From Streptomyces sp. PT12 (GTDB lineage Bacteria > Actinomycetota > Actinomycetes > Streptomycetales > Streptomycetaceae), in contig NZ_QEST01000190.1 in the NCBI RefSeq assembly GCF_003311645.1, positions 1 through 55,227 on the forward strand: 55,227 nt of DNA. Reading direction: 5' to 3'. The position numbers and the translations under genes were made by a program. Below the pieces are notes generated by a model. That model was given only the letters and a program-made list of their open reading frames with translations. It searched no databases and was not told the origin of the DNA. Numbering within the stretch: position 1 is the first letter of the stretch; each line of letters begins with the position of its first letter. Shown here piece after piece: positions 38,394 to 45,345 of this stretch.

Positions 38394-38585
38394 TCAGTCG
38401 TTGATCCCGGCCTCGTACGCCTGCACGCCGAGCCAGGCGACACCGGCGCCGCCGGCGAAGCCCACGCCGAAGGCGACGAGGCCCGGCGTAGCCTGAACCG
38501 GCATCACGGCGCCGAACTCACCGGTGGTCTGGTCCGACAGCTCCTCGGGAGCCACGGCGACCACACTCTCGATGATCTTGCTCAT
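38394..38585 (-). CDS. Linaridin-like precursor peptide 2
   Basis: A 63-residue peptide with an acidic leader (residues 1-31) and a hydrophobic Gly/Ala-rich C-terminal part. PVQATP (29-34) matches the PxxxTP motif of linaridin precursors. By analogy to cypemycin the core would begin at Ala32 and be 32 residues, starting ATPGLVAFGVGF and ending QAYEAGIND. The core has only one Thr and no Ser or Cys, so at most one dehydrobutyrine could form. Small-residue spacings (GVGFAGGAGVAWLG) suggest helix packing. GAAGGAGA precedes the ATG. It lies downstream of precursor 1, directly before the hairpins and the enzyme genes. Confidence 0.78.
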   Translation of the reverse strand: MSKIIESVVAVAPEELSDQTTGEFGAVMPVQATPGLVAFGVGFAGGAGVAWLGVQAYEAGIND

Positions 38586-38714
38586 GTGGTTTCTCCTTCT
38601 GTTGTCGCGCCCGCCCGCCGCCGACGCCCCACGCGGGACGCGCGGGTGCCTGCGCCGTGCGGGAGCGGCGGGGAATCAGTGAAGTGACGGTGTGCGGCTG
38701 AAGGTGACGCTCGA

Positions 38715-38909
38715 TCAGCCGAAGACGGCGCCGCAGACGTAGGCGCCCACCACGGAGGCGGCACCGGCGACGGCACCGCCGACGTACCAGCAGGTGGCGA
38801 CGCCGGCCGCCGGAGTGGCCAGAACGGGCGACTTGACGTCGTCCTGGTAGCCCTGCTCCATCGGACCGAGCTGCTGCTCGTTCATGAACGAGGCGATCTT
38901 CTGCTCCAT
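38715..38909 (-). CDS. Linaridin-like precursor peptide 1
   Basis: A 64-residue peptide. The leader (1-30) is polar, and PVLATP (28-33) matches the PxxxTP motif. The predicted core from Ala31 is 34 residues, begins ATPAAGVATCWYVGG and ends AYVCGAVFG. It has Thr32, Thr39, Ser52 and two cysteines (Cys40, Cys59), and GxxxG spacings. Cys59 is not C-terminal, so the AviCys ring of cypemycin is not expected, in line with the lack of a decarboxylase gene. A disulfide is possible. GGGGAG precedes the ATG. It is the first gene of the operon. Leader and core differ from precursor 2 except around the motif. Confidence 0.78.
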   Translation of the reverse strand: MEQKIASFMNEQQLGPMEQGYQDDVKSPVLATPAAGVATCWYVGGAVAGAASVVGAYVCGAVFG

Positions 38910-39692
38910 GGGAGCTCCCCTTCTGTCTTTTTCTTACCCGGTGTTGCACGCCGGATCGAAGAGCGGTCCGGCCATGCCTGGCGGGGCCCGCCAGGCAAGC
39001 CTCGGAAGGAATTTCCTTTACCGCGCGGCGCCCGGAGAAAAGCCGTCGCGCGGCGGTGGAAATGCCCTGCGGCCTCGGGAGCGCTACGCGCGTCACACGA
39101 AGACCCAAGGATGGTGCGGCAGTTCAGCTCACTGGGATGCACGCGGCATCCGCCCCCGTCATGGACCGGAGCCCCACCCGGCCAGCCGGGCGAAATCTAC
39201 ACATCGTAAAGATTCCGCAAAGAGACTCCCCCACTCGGAGACGACCATGTGCCTTGCGATCACTTCTTCTCGCTCCGGGGAAGAGTCTGGGACACAGGTC
39301 GCACCCTTTTCCACCCCCCCTCGATCAATGTGATCTATGTCACTCGACAAGATCGAATGTTTAGTACAACCCTCCAAAGCCCAAGCGTGACCGCTGAGTT
39401 AATCGGACATGAAAGCGCATCACTTTGCGCGGCGGATTTCCCCGGTTGCCCGAGTTGCCCGGCATGCCGGGCTCTGCGGGCGGGCGGCGCGCGGCAGTTG
39501 ACCGGCGAACGGTTTGCGGGCGGATTCGCGCGATTTTCTCTGCAAATTGCCCGCGTAAGCGCCCGGATCGGGATCTTCCAGCCGATCCCTCAACGGAACC
39601 GGGCGAACAGGCCCCCTCGGGCGGCGGCGGCACGCCGTGTGACGGCGCTTCACACCCCGTTCACCGCAGGCCCGTTGGGTGATCACACCCCG
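38910..39692. promoter_or_regulatory. Long upstream region of the RiPP operon
   Basis: About 780 bp without a convincing gene. Small open frames here lack the strong third-position GC bias of the neighbours. The part 39190-39425 is clearly lower in GC than the rest of the window, which fits a control region. It should contain the promoter of the precursor operon (leftward) and the tail of the esterase gene transcript from the right. A Crp-type site lies within it. Confidence 0.55.
39330..39343. promoter_or_regulatory. Candidate Crp binding site
   Basis: GTGATCTATGTCAC fits the pattern GTG-N6-GNCAC reported for Streptomyces Crp without a mismatch, and also resembles the general CRP half-sites TGTGA/TCAC. 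It lies about 420 bp upstream of the first precursor gene, inside the low-GC control region. Crp is known to influence antibiotic production in Streptomyces. The distance is larger than for a classical activator site. Confidence 0.45.
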
Positions 39693-41027
39693 TCACTGTC
39701 CGGAGGGGAAGGTGTCCTCCTCGCCCCTGCCGTGCTCGTAACGGTGCAGCGGGTCAAGGGCGCGTGTGCGGTCCAGATACAGGAAGGCGTCGTAGCGGTC
39801 GCCGAGCACGGTGGGCACATAGTTCCCGAAGCGCTCGGTGTCCGGGCGGTAGACGACGCCGATCGCCCGGTGGCCGAGGGGCGCGCGGCGCCACGAGGCC
39901 GCGCCGTTGCCGTTCCACGCGAAGAGCGCGGAGCGGCCGCCCAGCGCCTCGTGCAGCAGGCGTTCGACCGTTCCGGACCTGGCCGGGGGCATGGACATCG
40001 CCCGGGGCGGCAGGCCCCAGTCGTCGGCGGCCACCACCGTGCCCTCGTAGGTGCCGAGGCCGACGAGCACCACGCCGTCGGCCGCGTGCCGCTCGCGCAG
40101 CAGCTGCCCGACGTTCACCATCCCCGCGTCGGCCATGTCGGTCGCGCGGGCGTCGCCGATGTGGGTGTTGTGCTCCCAGATCACCGCACGCGCCCCTGGG
40201 CCCTGGCGGTCCATCAGCCGGTCGAGGGTGTCGGCCATGTGCGCGTCGCGCACGTTCCACGACTCGGGCCCGCCGCCCACCATCGCCCGGTAGTAACGCT
40301 CCGCACCGGCCACCGTCTCGGCGTTCTGCCACGCCGCGAACTCCGTCGGCGACCCGCCCGTGGCCGCCGCGCGCTCGCTTTCGGCGTGGGCGCGCGCCCC
40401 GGCGAGCAGGGCGACGACCTCCTCCCTGCACCCCTCGGGCACCAGGCTGGTGGAGAGCGCGTAGCTCTGCGGGTCCTGGGCGTAGGGCTCGAAGCAGCGA
40501 TACGCGACCAGCGCGCGCTCCACGTGCTCGGGGTCGTGGGCGCGCACATGGTCGAGCACCGCGTGCAGCGACTCCCACAGGCTGTAGACGTCGAGCCCGT
40601 GGAAGCCGACGCGCCGCTCCTGGGGCAGGGCGAGGTTGTGCGCGCGCAGCCACCGGGCGAAGCGCACGACCTCCGTGTTGGCCCACATCCACCGGGGCCA
40701 GCGTTCGAACGCGTCGAGCACCGCCGCGGGGTCATCGGGCGCGCCCGGTGCCCCGGTGACGCTCTGGTGCAGCACGTGGCAGTCGGGCCAGTCGCCCTCG
40801 ACGGCGACGAACGAGAAGCCCTTCTCCTCGATCAGCCGCCGCGTGAGGTCGGCGCGCCACCGGTAGAAGTCGGCGGTGCCGTGCGACGCCTCGCCGATCG
40901 CGACATACCGCGCGTCGCCGATCCGCTCAAGCAGGGGGTCGAGGGAGCGCGGCCCCGCCAGGGGGAACGCCTCGTCCCGCGCCGCCGCCGCCATGCCATC
41001 GGGGGATCCGTCCATGCCGCGTGCCAT
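39693..41027 (-). CDS. Erythromycin esterase-like protein
   Basis: A member of the erythromycin-esterase family, about 444 residues. Family motifs are present: IGEASHGTADFYRWRADLTRRLI, VAVEGDWPD, and IWEHNTHIGDARATDM with the later catalytic His. The Ere enzymes hydrolyse macrolide lactones, but many soil homologues of this family have other or unknown substrates, so resistance should not be assumed. I chose the ATG at 41027 because GAGGAGG lies 8 bases upstream; an upstream GTG at 41048 would place this sequence inside the gene. It stands alone between the RiPP control region and the DUF3140 gene. Confidence 0.85.
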   Translation of the reverse strand: MARGMDGSPDGMAAAARDEAFPLAGPRSLDPLLERIGDARYVAIGEASHGTADFYRWRADLTRRLIEEKGFSFVAVEGDWPDCHVLHQSVTGAPGAPDDPAAVLDAFERWPRWMWANTEVVRFARWLRAHNLALPQERRVGFHGLDVYSLWESLHAVLDHVRAHDPEHVERALVAYRCFEPYAQDPQSYALSTSLVPEGCREEVVALLAGARAHAESERAAATGGSPTEFAAWQNAETVAGAERYYRAMVGGGPESWNVRDAHMADTLDRLMDRQGPGARAVIWEHNTHIGDARATDMADAGMVNVGQLLRERHAADGVVLVGLGTYEGTVVAADDWGLPPRAMSMPPARSGTVERLLHEALGGRSALFAWNGNGAASWRRAPLGHRAIGVVYRPDTERFGNYVPTVLGDRYDAFLYLDRTRALDPLHRYEHGRGEEDTFPSGQ

Positions 41028-41164
41028 CGCCCATGCCTCCTCGGTCACCGCGGTCGCCGCCGTGGCCCCGGGTATCCCGGCGCGCCGCGTGCGTAACCCG
41101 TTTCACCGGCGCGCACCTGGGCACCCGCGCCTCTCCGGCACCAGAGGGCCCGGTGCCCACCGCG

Positions 41165-41224
41165 CCGGAACGGAAGGAGCCGGGACGGAAGGAGCCGGGA
41201 CGGAAGGAGCCGGGACGGAAGGAG
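41165..41224 (+). repeat. Four tandem 15-bp copies of a ribosome binding site
   Basis: Four consecutive units CCGGGACGGAAGGAG (the first with one change) run up to 6 bases before the ATG at 41231. Each unit contains GGAAGGAG, a strong Shine-Dalgarno sequence. Only the last has correct spacing for the start; the others offer extra ribosome docking sites upstream. Confidence 0.9.
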
Positions 41225-41230
41225 AGCGAC

Positions 41231-41611
41231 ATGGCCGACATCGCGGAGCGGGACCTCGACGACCTCTGGAACGAGTTCCAGGCCGTGGTGAACATGACCT
41301 CGCGCGAGCTGAACGACTGGCTGATGACCCTGTCCGCGGGGGAGGACTCCGAGGAGCTTCCCGACCAGGCGGGGACGCGCACGGGCCGCGGGGTGCTCGA
41401 GATCCTGGGCAAGCGCCGCAGGGACCTCACCGACGACGACATCGACGTCATGCGCGAGGTCGTCGGCATCGTCACCGCGGAGCGCGGCACGGACGACCTG
41501 GACCCGAGCCCTGGCCCCGCCGACTGGCGTCATCGCCTGATGACCGTGGGCCACGACCCGCTCAAGCCCCTGACCTCGGACGACGGGTACTCGCGCGTCG
41601 ACCAGCGGTGA
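41231..41611 (+). CDS. DUF3140 family protein
   Basis: A 126-residue acidic cytosolic protein. The pattern DLWNEFQAVVNMTSRELNDWL, then GRGVLEILGKRRRDLTDDDIDVMREVVGIV, and WRHRLMTVGHDPLKP matches the DUF3140 family, whose function is unknown. The ATG at 41231 is set by the last of four tandem Shine-Dalgarno units. It is transcribed away from the erythromycin-esterase-like gene, with about 200 bp between the two starts. No partner gene is adjacent. Confidence 0.82.
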   Translation: MADIAERDLDDLWNEFQAVVNMTSRELNDWLMTLSAGEDSEELPDQAGTRTGRGVLEILGKRRRDLTDDDIDVMREVVGIVTAERGTDDLDPSPGPADWRHRLMTVGHDPLKPLTSDDGYSRVDQR

Positions 41612-41882
41612 GGCGTTCCCGCGGGGGCCGCGGAAGCGGCGGACGCTGGCACAACTGTCGGGCGGATGCCCGCCTTTTCCCGACGACTGTCTGATGCCCT
41701 TCGGTGACCGCCCGTGACAGCATGCTGATCAACCCCAGGACTCCCGCCACTGCCCCCAGGCGGGGGAACCACCCCCGGGCGGGCGAGCCGCACACCTGGC
41801 CCGCCCGGGGCGCGATCCTCCGCGAGTAGCGTGAGGCTCCGCGAGTAGCTTCGACGTCACCCGACCGCCGCGCCTGCGACCC

Positions 41883-42140
41883 CACCGTCCGGAGAGCGCC
41901 CGCCGCCCGAGGCGGACGCGCGCCTCAACGACCGCGAGCAACCCCGCCGTTCGGCGAACGCCTGCAGCCCGGGGCGACGGCCCTCAACGACCCCGAGCGG
42001 CCACACCCTTCGCCCGGCCGCAGGCCAACGACCGTGAACCGTCCCACCGTTCGGCGAACACCCGCCGCACACCTCGCGGGGGGGCGGCCCTCAACGACCC
42101 ACAACAGCCACGGCGTTCGCCGACGCGCACACGTCCCCCC
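41883..42140. repeat. Degenerate intergenic repeat, about 62-bp units
   Basis: The stretch 41612-42179 has no gene. Its second part contains four or five diverged units sharing CCGTTCGGCGAAC near one end and CTCAACGACC near the other, with GC-rich spacers that form imperfect hairpins. Unit length varies and one copy is shortened. I see no ORF, no palindromic CRISPR spacing and no known element. The first part (41612-41880) shows only scattered short inverted repeats. Confidence 0.6.
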
Positions 42141-42179
42141 ACCATCGCGGCGAGGCCAGCGCAGCGTACTCGCAGCGGC

Positions 42180-43415
42180 CTACCCTCGGGTGAGCACCAG
42201 TACCGCGTTCTGGCCGCCGAAGCCGAACGCGTTCGAGATCGCCGCGTCCAGCCGGGCCGGGCGTGGGCGGTGGCCCGTGACGATGTCGAGGGCGCACGCC
42301 GGGTCCTGGGCGCGGAGGTTGGCGGTGGGCGGGATCTCCTGGTGCTCGAGGGCGAGCACCGTGAGCGCCGCGCCGATCGCGCCCGCCGCGCCGAGGCAGT
42401 GGCCGAGCGCGCCCTTGGGCGCGGTGACCGGTGGCGGCGCGCCGTCGAACGCCCGCAGCAGCGCCAGCGCCTCGGCCGCGTCCCCGGCGGGGGTCGACGT
42501 GCCGTGCGCGGTGATCTGGCCGATGTCGCGCGGGGCGCATCCCGCGTCGGACAGGGCGGCGCGCAGGGCGCGTTCCGCGCCCGCGCCTTCGGGGTCGGGC
42601 GCCACCGGGTGGTGCGCGTCGCTTGTGGCCGCGTAGCCGAGCAGGAGCGCGCGCGCCTGCGCGCCCCGGCGCAGGGCGTGGTCCTGGCGCTCAAGCACGA
42701 GCGCCGCGGCGCCCTCGGCGAGCACGAAGCCGTCGCGTTCGACGTCGAAAGGACGGGCCGCGGCCTCGGGTTCCGCGGTGCGGCGGGACAGGGCGCCCAT
42801 CCGGGCGAAGCACGTGGCCGTCATGCGCGCCCGCCCCGACTCGCTGCCGCCCGCCACCGCGATGTCGCACGCCCCGGCCAGCAGCAGGTCGCGGGCCACG
42901 CCGATCGCCGTCGCCCCCGACGCGCACGCGCTGGCGACCGTGAACCCGGGGCCGCGCGCGTTGAGGTCGATCGCCACGGTCCCCGCGACCATGTTGGGGA
43001 CGCTGCGCGGCAGCGCCATCGGCGAGACCGCGGCCGGGCGCCCCGCGGCGAGCTTGGCGAACTCCTCGGCGTAGGTCTCCAGGCTGTTGCTGCCGACGCC
43101 CAGGATCACCGCGACCCGGTCACCCGGCCACGTGGCCGGGTCGAGCTTGGCGTCGGCCACCGCGCCCCTGGCGGCCGCGAGGGCCAGATGGGCGAAGCGG
43201 TCGAGGCGCCTCGCGGTCACCCGGCCGTGCGCGGCGACGGCGTCGAACCCCTCGATCCGGCACGAGATGTCCACCGGCAGCCCGGCGAGCACGGGATCCC
43301 TGCGCGCCAGGCCCCTGCCGCGGCACAGCCCCGCCCAGGTCTCCTCGGGAGTGTTCCCCGCCGGGGTGAGCATGCCGATGCCGGTCACGGCGACCGGGTG
43401 TGCGGAGGGCGGCAC
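42180..43415 (-). CDS. Stand-alone beta-ketoacyl synthase, FabF-like
   Basis: A 411-residue KAS II-type condensing enzyme. The triad is intact: Cys164 in ASACASG, His304 in TAHGTSTPAGD and His339 in GALGHCLGAAG, with SNAFGFGGQNAV at the end. The GTG at 43415 has GGAAGGAG just upstream; a longer frame to 43667 lacks similarity and overlaps the divergent oxidoreductase gene. No ACP, chain-length factor, ketoreductase or FAS gene is adjacent, so its pathway is unknown. It may be a housekeeping FabF paralogue or a leftover of a type II PKS. It does not carry the decarboxylase-type Gln for Cys change. Confidence 0.87.
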   Translation of the reverse strand: MPPSAHPVAVTGIGMLTPAGNTPEETWAGLCRGRGLARRDPVLAGLPVDISCRIEGFDAVAAHGRVTARRLDRFAHLALAAARGAVADAKLDPATWPGDRVAVILGVGSNSLETYAEEFAKLAAGRPAAVSPMALPRSVPNMVAGTVAIDLNARGPGFTVASACASGATAIGVARDLLLAGACDIAVAGGSESGRARMTATCFARMGALSRRTAEPEAAARPFDVERDGFVLAEGAAALVLERQDHALRRGAQARALLLGYAATSDAHHPVAPDPEGAGAERALRAALSDAGCAPRDIGQITAHGTSTPAGDAAEALALLRAFDGAPPPVTAPKGALGHCLGAAGAIGAALTVLALEHQEIPPTANLRAQDPACALDIVTGHRPRPARLDAAISNAFGFGGQNAVLVLTRG

Positions 43416-43616
43416 AGGGGCTCCTTCCGTGGCGCCGACAGCCGTCTCAGGCGTCGTCACCCCTGGTGGTGGTGGGCTCACGTAGCGTAAGAGCGGGCTC
43501 GGGGGGCGGCCACCGGAGACACGGCTTTGGGGCGGGCGGGGAATGGGAGCCGCGCCGGGCCCGTTCCCGCAGGATCGACAGCACCGCGCCGACAGCGACA
43601 CACGAGGAGACGCCCT

Positions 43617-44048
43617 ATGGCAGACGCCCAGGTCCATGACAGCCCGACCGAGTGGGTCAAGGAGCACATCCGCGTCTACGTGGAGTCAGGCGGCCGCGAG
43701 GGCCATCTGTGGAACGGGACCCCCACGCTGCTGCTCACCACCAAGGGCCGCAGGTCGGGGCTGCTGCGCCGGACGGCGCTCATCTACGGCCGCGACGGTG
43801 ACGCGTTCGTGGTCGTCGCCTCGCAGGGCGGCAAGCCCGCCCACCCCTCCTGGTATCTGAACCTGGAGGCGGAGCCTCGGGTCGAGGTGCAGGTGGGCAC
43901 CGAGGCGTTCACGGCGACCGCCCGCACGGCGACGGCGGATGAGCGCTCCCGTCTGTGGCCGCTGATGGCGGACATCTGGCCCGACTACGACGCCTACCAG
44001 AAGAAGACCACCCGCGAGATCCCGGTCGTCGTCCTCGAACGCGCCTGA
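43617..44048 (+). CDS. F420-dependent nitroreductase-family oxidoreductase
   Basis: A 143-residue deazaflavin-dependent (DDN-type) split beta-barrel oxidoreductase. Family motifs: LLLTTKGRRSGLLRRTALIY, VVVASQGGKPAHPSWYLNLEAEPRVEVQVG and LWPLMADIWPDYDAYQKKTTREIPVVVLE. These enzymes use reduced F420 to reduce varied small molecules and are common in actinomycetes. The ATG at 43617 follows GAGGAGAC. It ends just before a shared hairpin terminator. Confidence 0.92.
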   Translation: MADAQVHDSPTEWVKEHIRVYVESGGREGHLWNGTPTLLLTTKGRRSGLLRRTALIYGRDGDAFVVVASQGGKPAHPSWYLNLEAEPRVEVQVGTEAFTATARTATADERSRLWPLMADIWPDYDAYQKKTTREIPVVVLERA

Positions 44049-44116
44049 GCGCCGCCCCCTGGAACGCCCCTGGAACGCCCCTGAAACGCCCCGAGAACGC
44101 CCCGGGAACAAGGAGA

Positions 44117-44143
44117 ACGGCGCGGACCGCCCGTCCGCGCCGT
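44117..44143. terminator. Hairpin between convergent genes
   Basis: A perfect 11-bp stem ACGGCGCGGAC/GTCCGCGCCGT with a 5-base loop, placed between the F420-dependent oxidoreductase (ending 44048) and the convergent secreted protein gene (ending 44167). It can serve both strands. Confidence 0.75.
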
Positions 44144-44166
44144 CAGCCTTGTCGTCCGCTCCTTGT

Positions 44167-45186
44167 CTACTTCTTGTCTACTTCTCCCGCGCCTTTGCCT
44201 CCTTGGCTGGCTCCTTGGCTGGCTCCTTGGCCCCCGTCGCGGGCCTCCGTCGCGGTGATCCTGGCGAGCGGCCCGTTGTCGGCCCAGCAGGGCGCGTCCC
44301 AGCGGAGGACTCCGGTGCCGCCCGCGCCCGCGTCGCAGTAGGAGGCCGCCGCGACCGGGTCGAGGAACGCCGCGTCCGTCTCGATGTCGATGCCCGCGTA
44401 GGGCGAGCCAGGGAACGTCTGGGCGCCGACGTTCAGCGCGTCGTACGGGCAGCCCTGGGGGGTGGCGAAGCAGGCGGTGCCGGTGCCGATGGGCTCGGCG
44501 CCATAGCCGCTGGTGTCGAACGCCACCGTCCAGATGACCTCGTCGGGCAGGAGCAGGGTGCCGCCGAAGTCGAAGACGACGGGGTGGGCGATGCCGTCGT
44601 TGCACGTCCCGGTCGCCGCGTCGTACCAGCGGCCCGCGTCAACTCCTGTGCACTTGACGGGGTTGGCGGAGGGGCGGTACGGGATGGTGGCGATGTCGGT
44701 CTGGCTGGCGAGCAGGGTGCCGGGCACGGGGGTGGGCCCGGAGTTGTCGACTTCGTAGACGTTGATCGTGACCGGGTGGTCGAAGGTCACATCGGGCGAG
44801 GAGAAGCAGTCGTTGGTGTTCCAGCGGCCCGCCTCGCAGGCCCAGCTGGAGAGCACGACCTCAAGGGACTTCAGCTTGCGGTGCCCGCCGGGCCCGAAGC
44901 CCACCTCGTCACCGAACTCGCTGGTGCCGGTCGCCTGGTAGCCGAGCGACGCGACATGCGGGGGAAGCTCCGCGGGGATCGAGTCGTAGATCACCTCGGT
45001 CCTGGGCGCGGGCTGGGGCAGGTCGCCCGAGGGGACGGAGTGGATCACCTGGTCCCCGCCGGGTTGCGCGAGCGCGGTGCCCGCTCCCGGGGAGAAGGCG
45101 GCCGAGGCCGCGGCGATCAGGACGGCGGCTCGGCCGAGAAGACGTCTCGACCCACCGTTCCCTGCGGTGTTCCCACGCGTGCGCAC
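44167..45186 (-). CDS. Secreted protein of unknown function
   Basis: A 339-residue exported protein. The N-terminus has Arg residues, a hydrophobic stretch (AAVLIAAASAAF) and a likely signal-peptidase site near ALAQP. The mature part is Gly/Thr/Asp-rich with several cysteines that could form disulfides (CEAGRWNTNDC, GTCNDG, ACFATPQGC, SYCDAG). Repeated beta-strand-like segments (VTINVYEVD, VIWTVAFDTSGYG, YAGIDIETDAAFLDP) suggest a beta-sandwich. The C-terminus carries GGQGASQGASQGG, from a 12-bp DNA repeat at 44198-44232. I do not recognise the family. The GTG start has GGGAG upstream. Confidence 0.75.
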   Translation of the reverse strand: MRTRGNTAGNGGSRRLLGRAAVLIAAASAAFSPGAGTALAQPGGDQVIHSVPSGDLPQPAPRTEVIYDSIPAELPPHVASLGYQATGTSEFGDEVGFGPGGHRKLKSLEVVLSSWACEAGRWNTNDCFSSPDVTFDHPVTINVYEVDNSGPTPVPGTLLASQTDIATIPYRPSANPVKCTGVDAGRWYDAATGTCNDGIAHPVVFDFGGTLLLPDEVIWTVAFDTSGYGAEPIGTGTACFATPQGCPYDALNVGAQTFPGSPYAGIDIETDAAFLDPVAAASYCDAGAGGTGVLRWDAPCWADNGPLARITATEARDGGQGASQGASQGGKGAGEVDKK

Positions 45187-45314
45187 ACTTGCTCCCGTCG
45201 GGCGATCCTTCCGGACATGATCAGAACGGATGCTAAATCGCCACAGAAGCCATCAGAGGCACCCACACCCCCCTGACCACCCGAACGGCACAATCGGGTC
45301 CGTTCAACGATTCC

Positions 45315-45342
45315 CCGGGGCGGGGCCGACGCCGCGCCCCGG
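45315..45342 (-). terminator. Hairpin after the His-rich protein gene
   Basis: An 8-bp stem CCGGGGCG/CGCCCCGG with a 12-base GC-rich loop, just 3 bases past the stop of the minus-strand His-rich protein gene. It probably ends that transcript. Confidence 0.55.
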
Positions 45343-45345
45343 CGT

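Noticed and set aside
38394-38909. Precursors as lanthipeptides, sactipeptides or lasso peptides
   Set aside because: No LanM/LanBC, radical SAM or lasso cyclase/protease gene is present, and the PxxxTP motif plus neighbours fit linaridins better.
39159-39377. Small minus-strand frame (72 codons) in the RiPP control region
   Set aside because: Its codon use lacks the third-position GC bias of every real gene around it, no ribosome binding site is convincing, and it covers the Crp-type site.
39693-41027. Erythromycin resistance gene call
   Set aside because: Family membership alone does not show macrolide esterase activity; many actinomycete homologues have unknown substrates and no macrolide cluster is seen.
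41883-42140. Possible CRISPR array
   Set aside because: The repeats are diverged, of uneven length, and lack constant-length unique spacers. No cas gene is near.
43416-43667. Upstream extension of the ketosynthase gene
   Set aside because: The extra 84 residues have no similarity to ketosynthases, overlap the divergent gene start, and a clear GGAAGGAG plus GTG marks the start at 43415.
44149-45276. Plus-strand frame antisense to the secreted protein
   Set aside because: It has no signal peptide or domain motifs, while the minus-strand frame has a clear signal peptide and a placed ribosome binding site.
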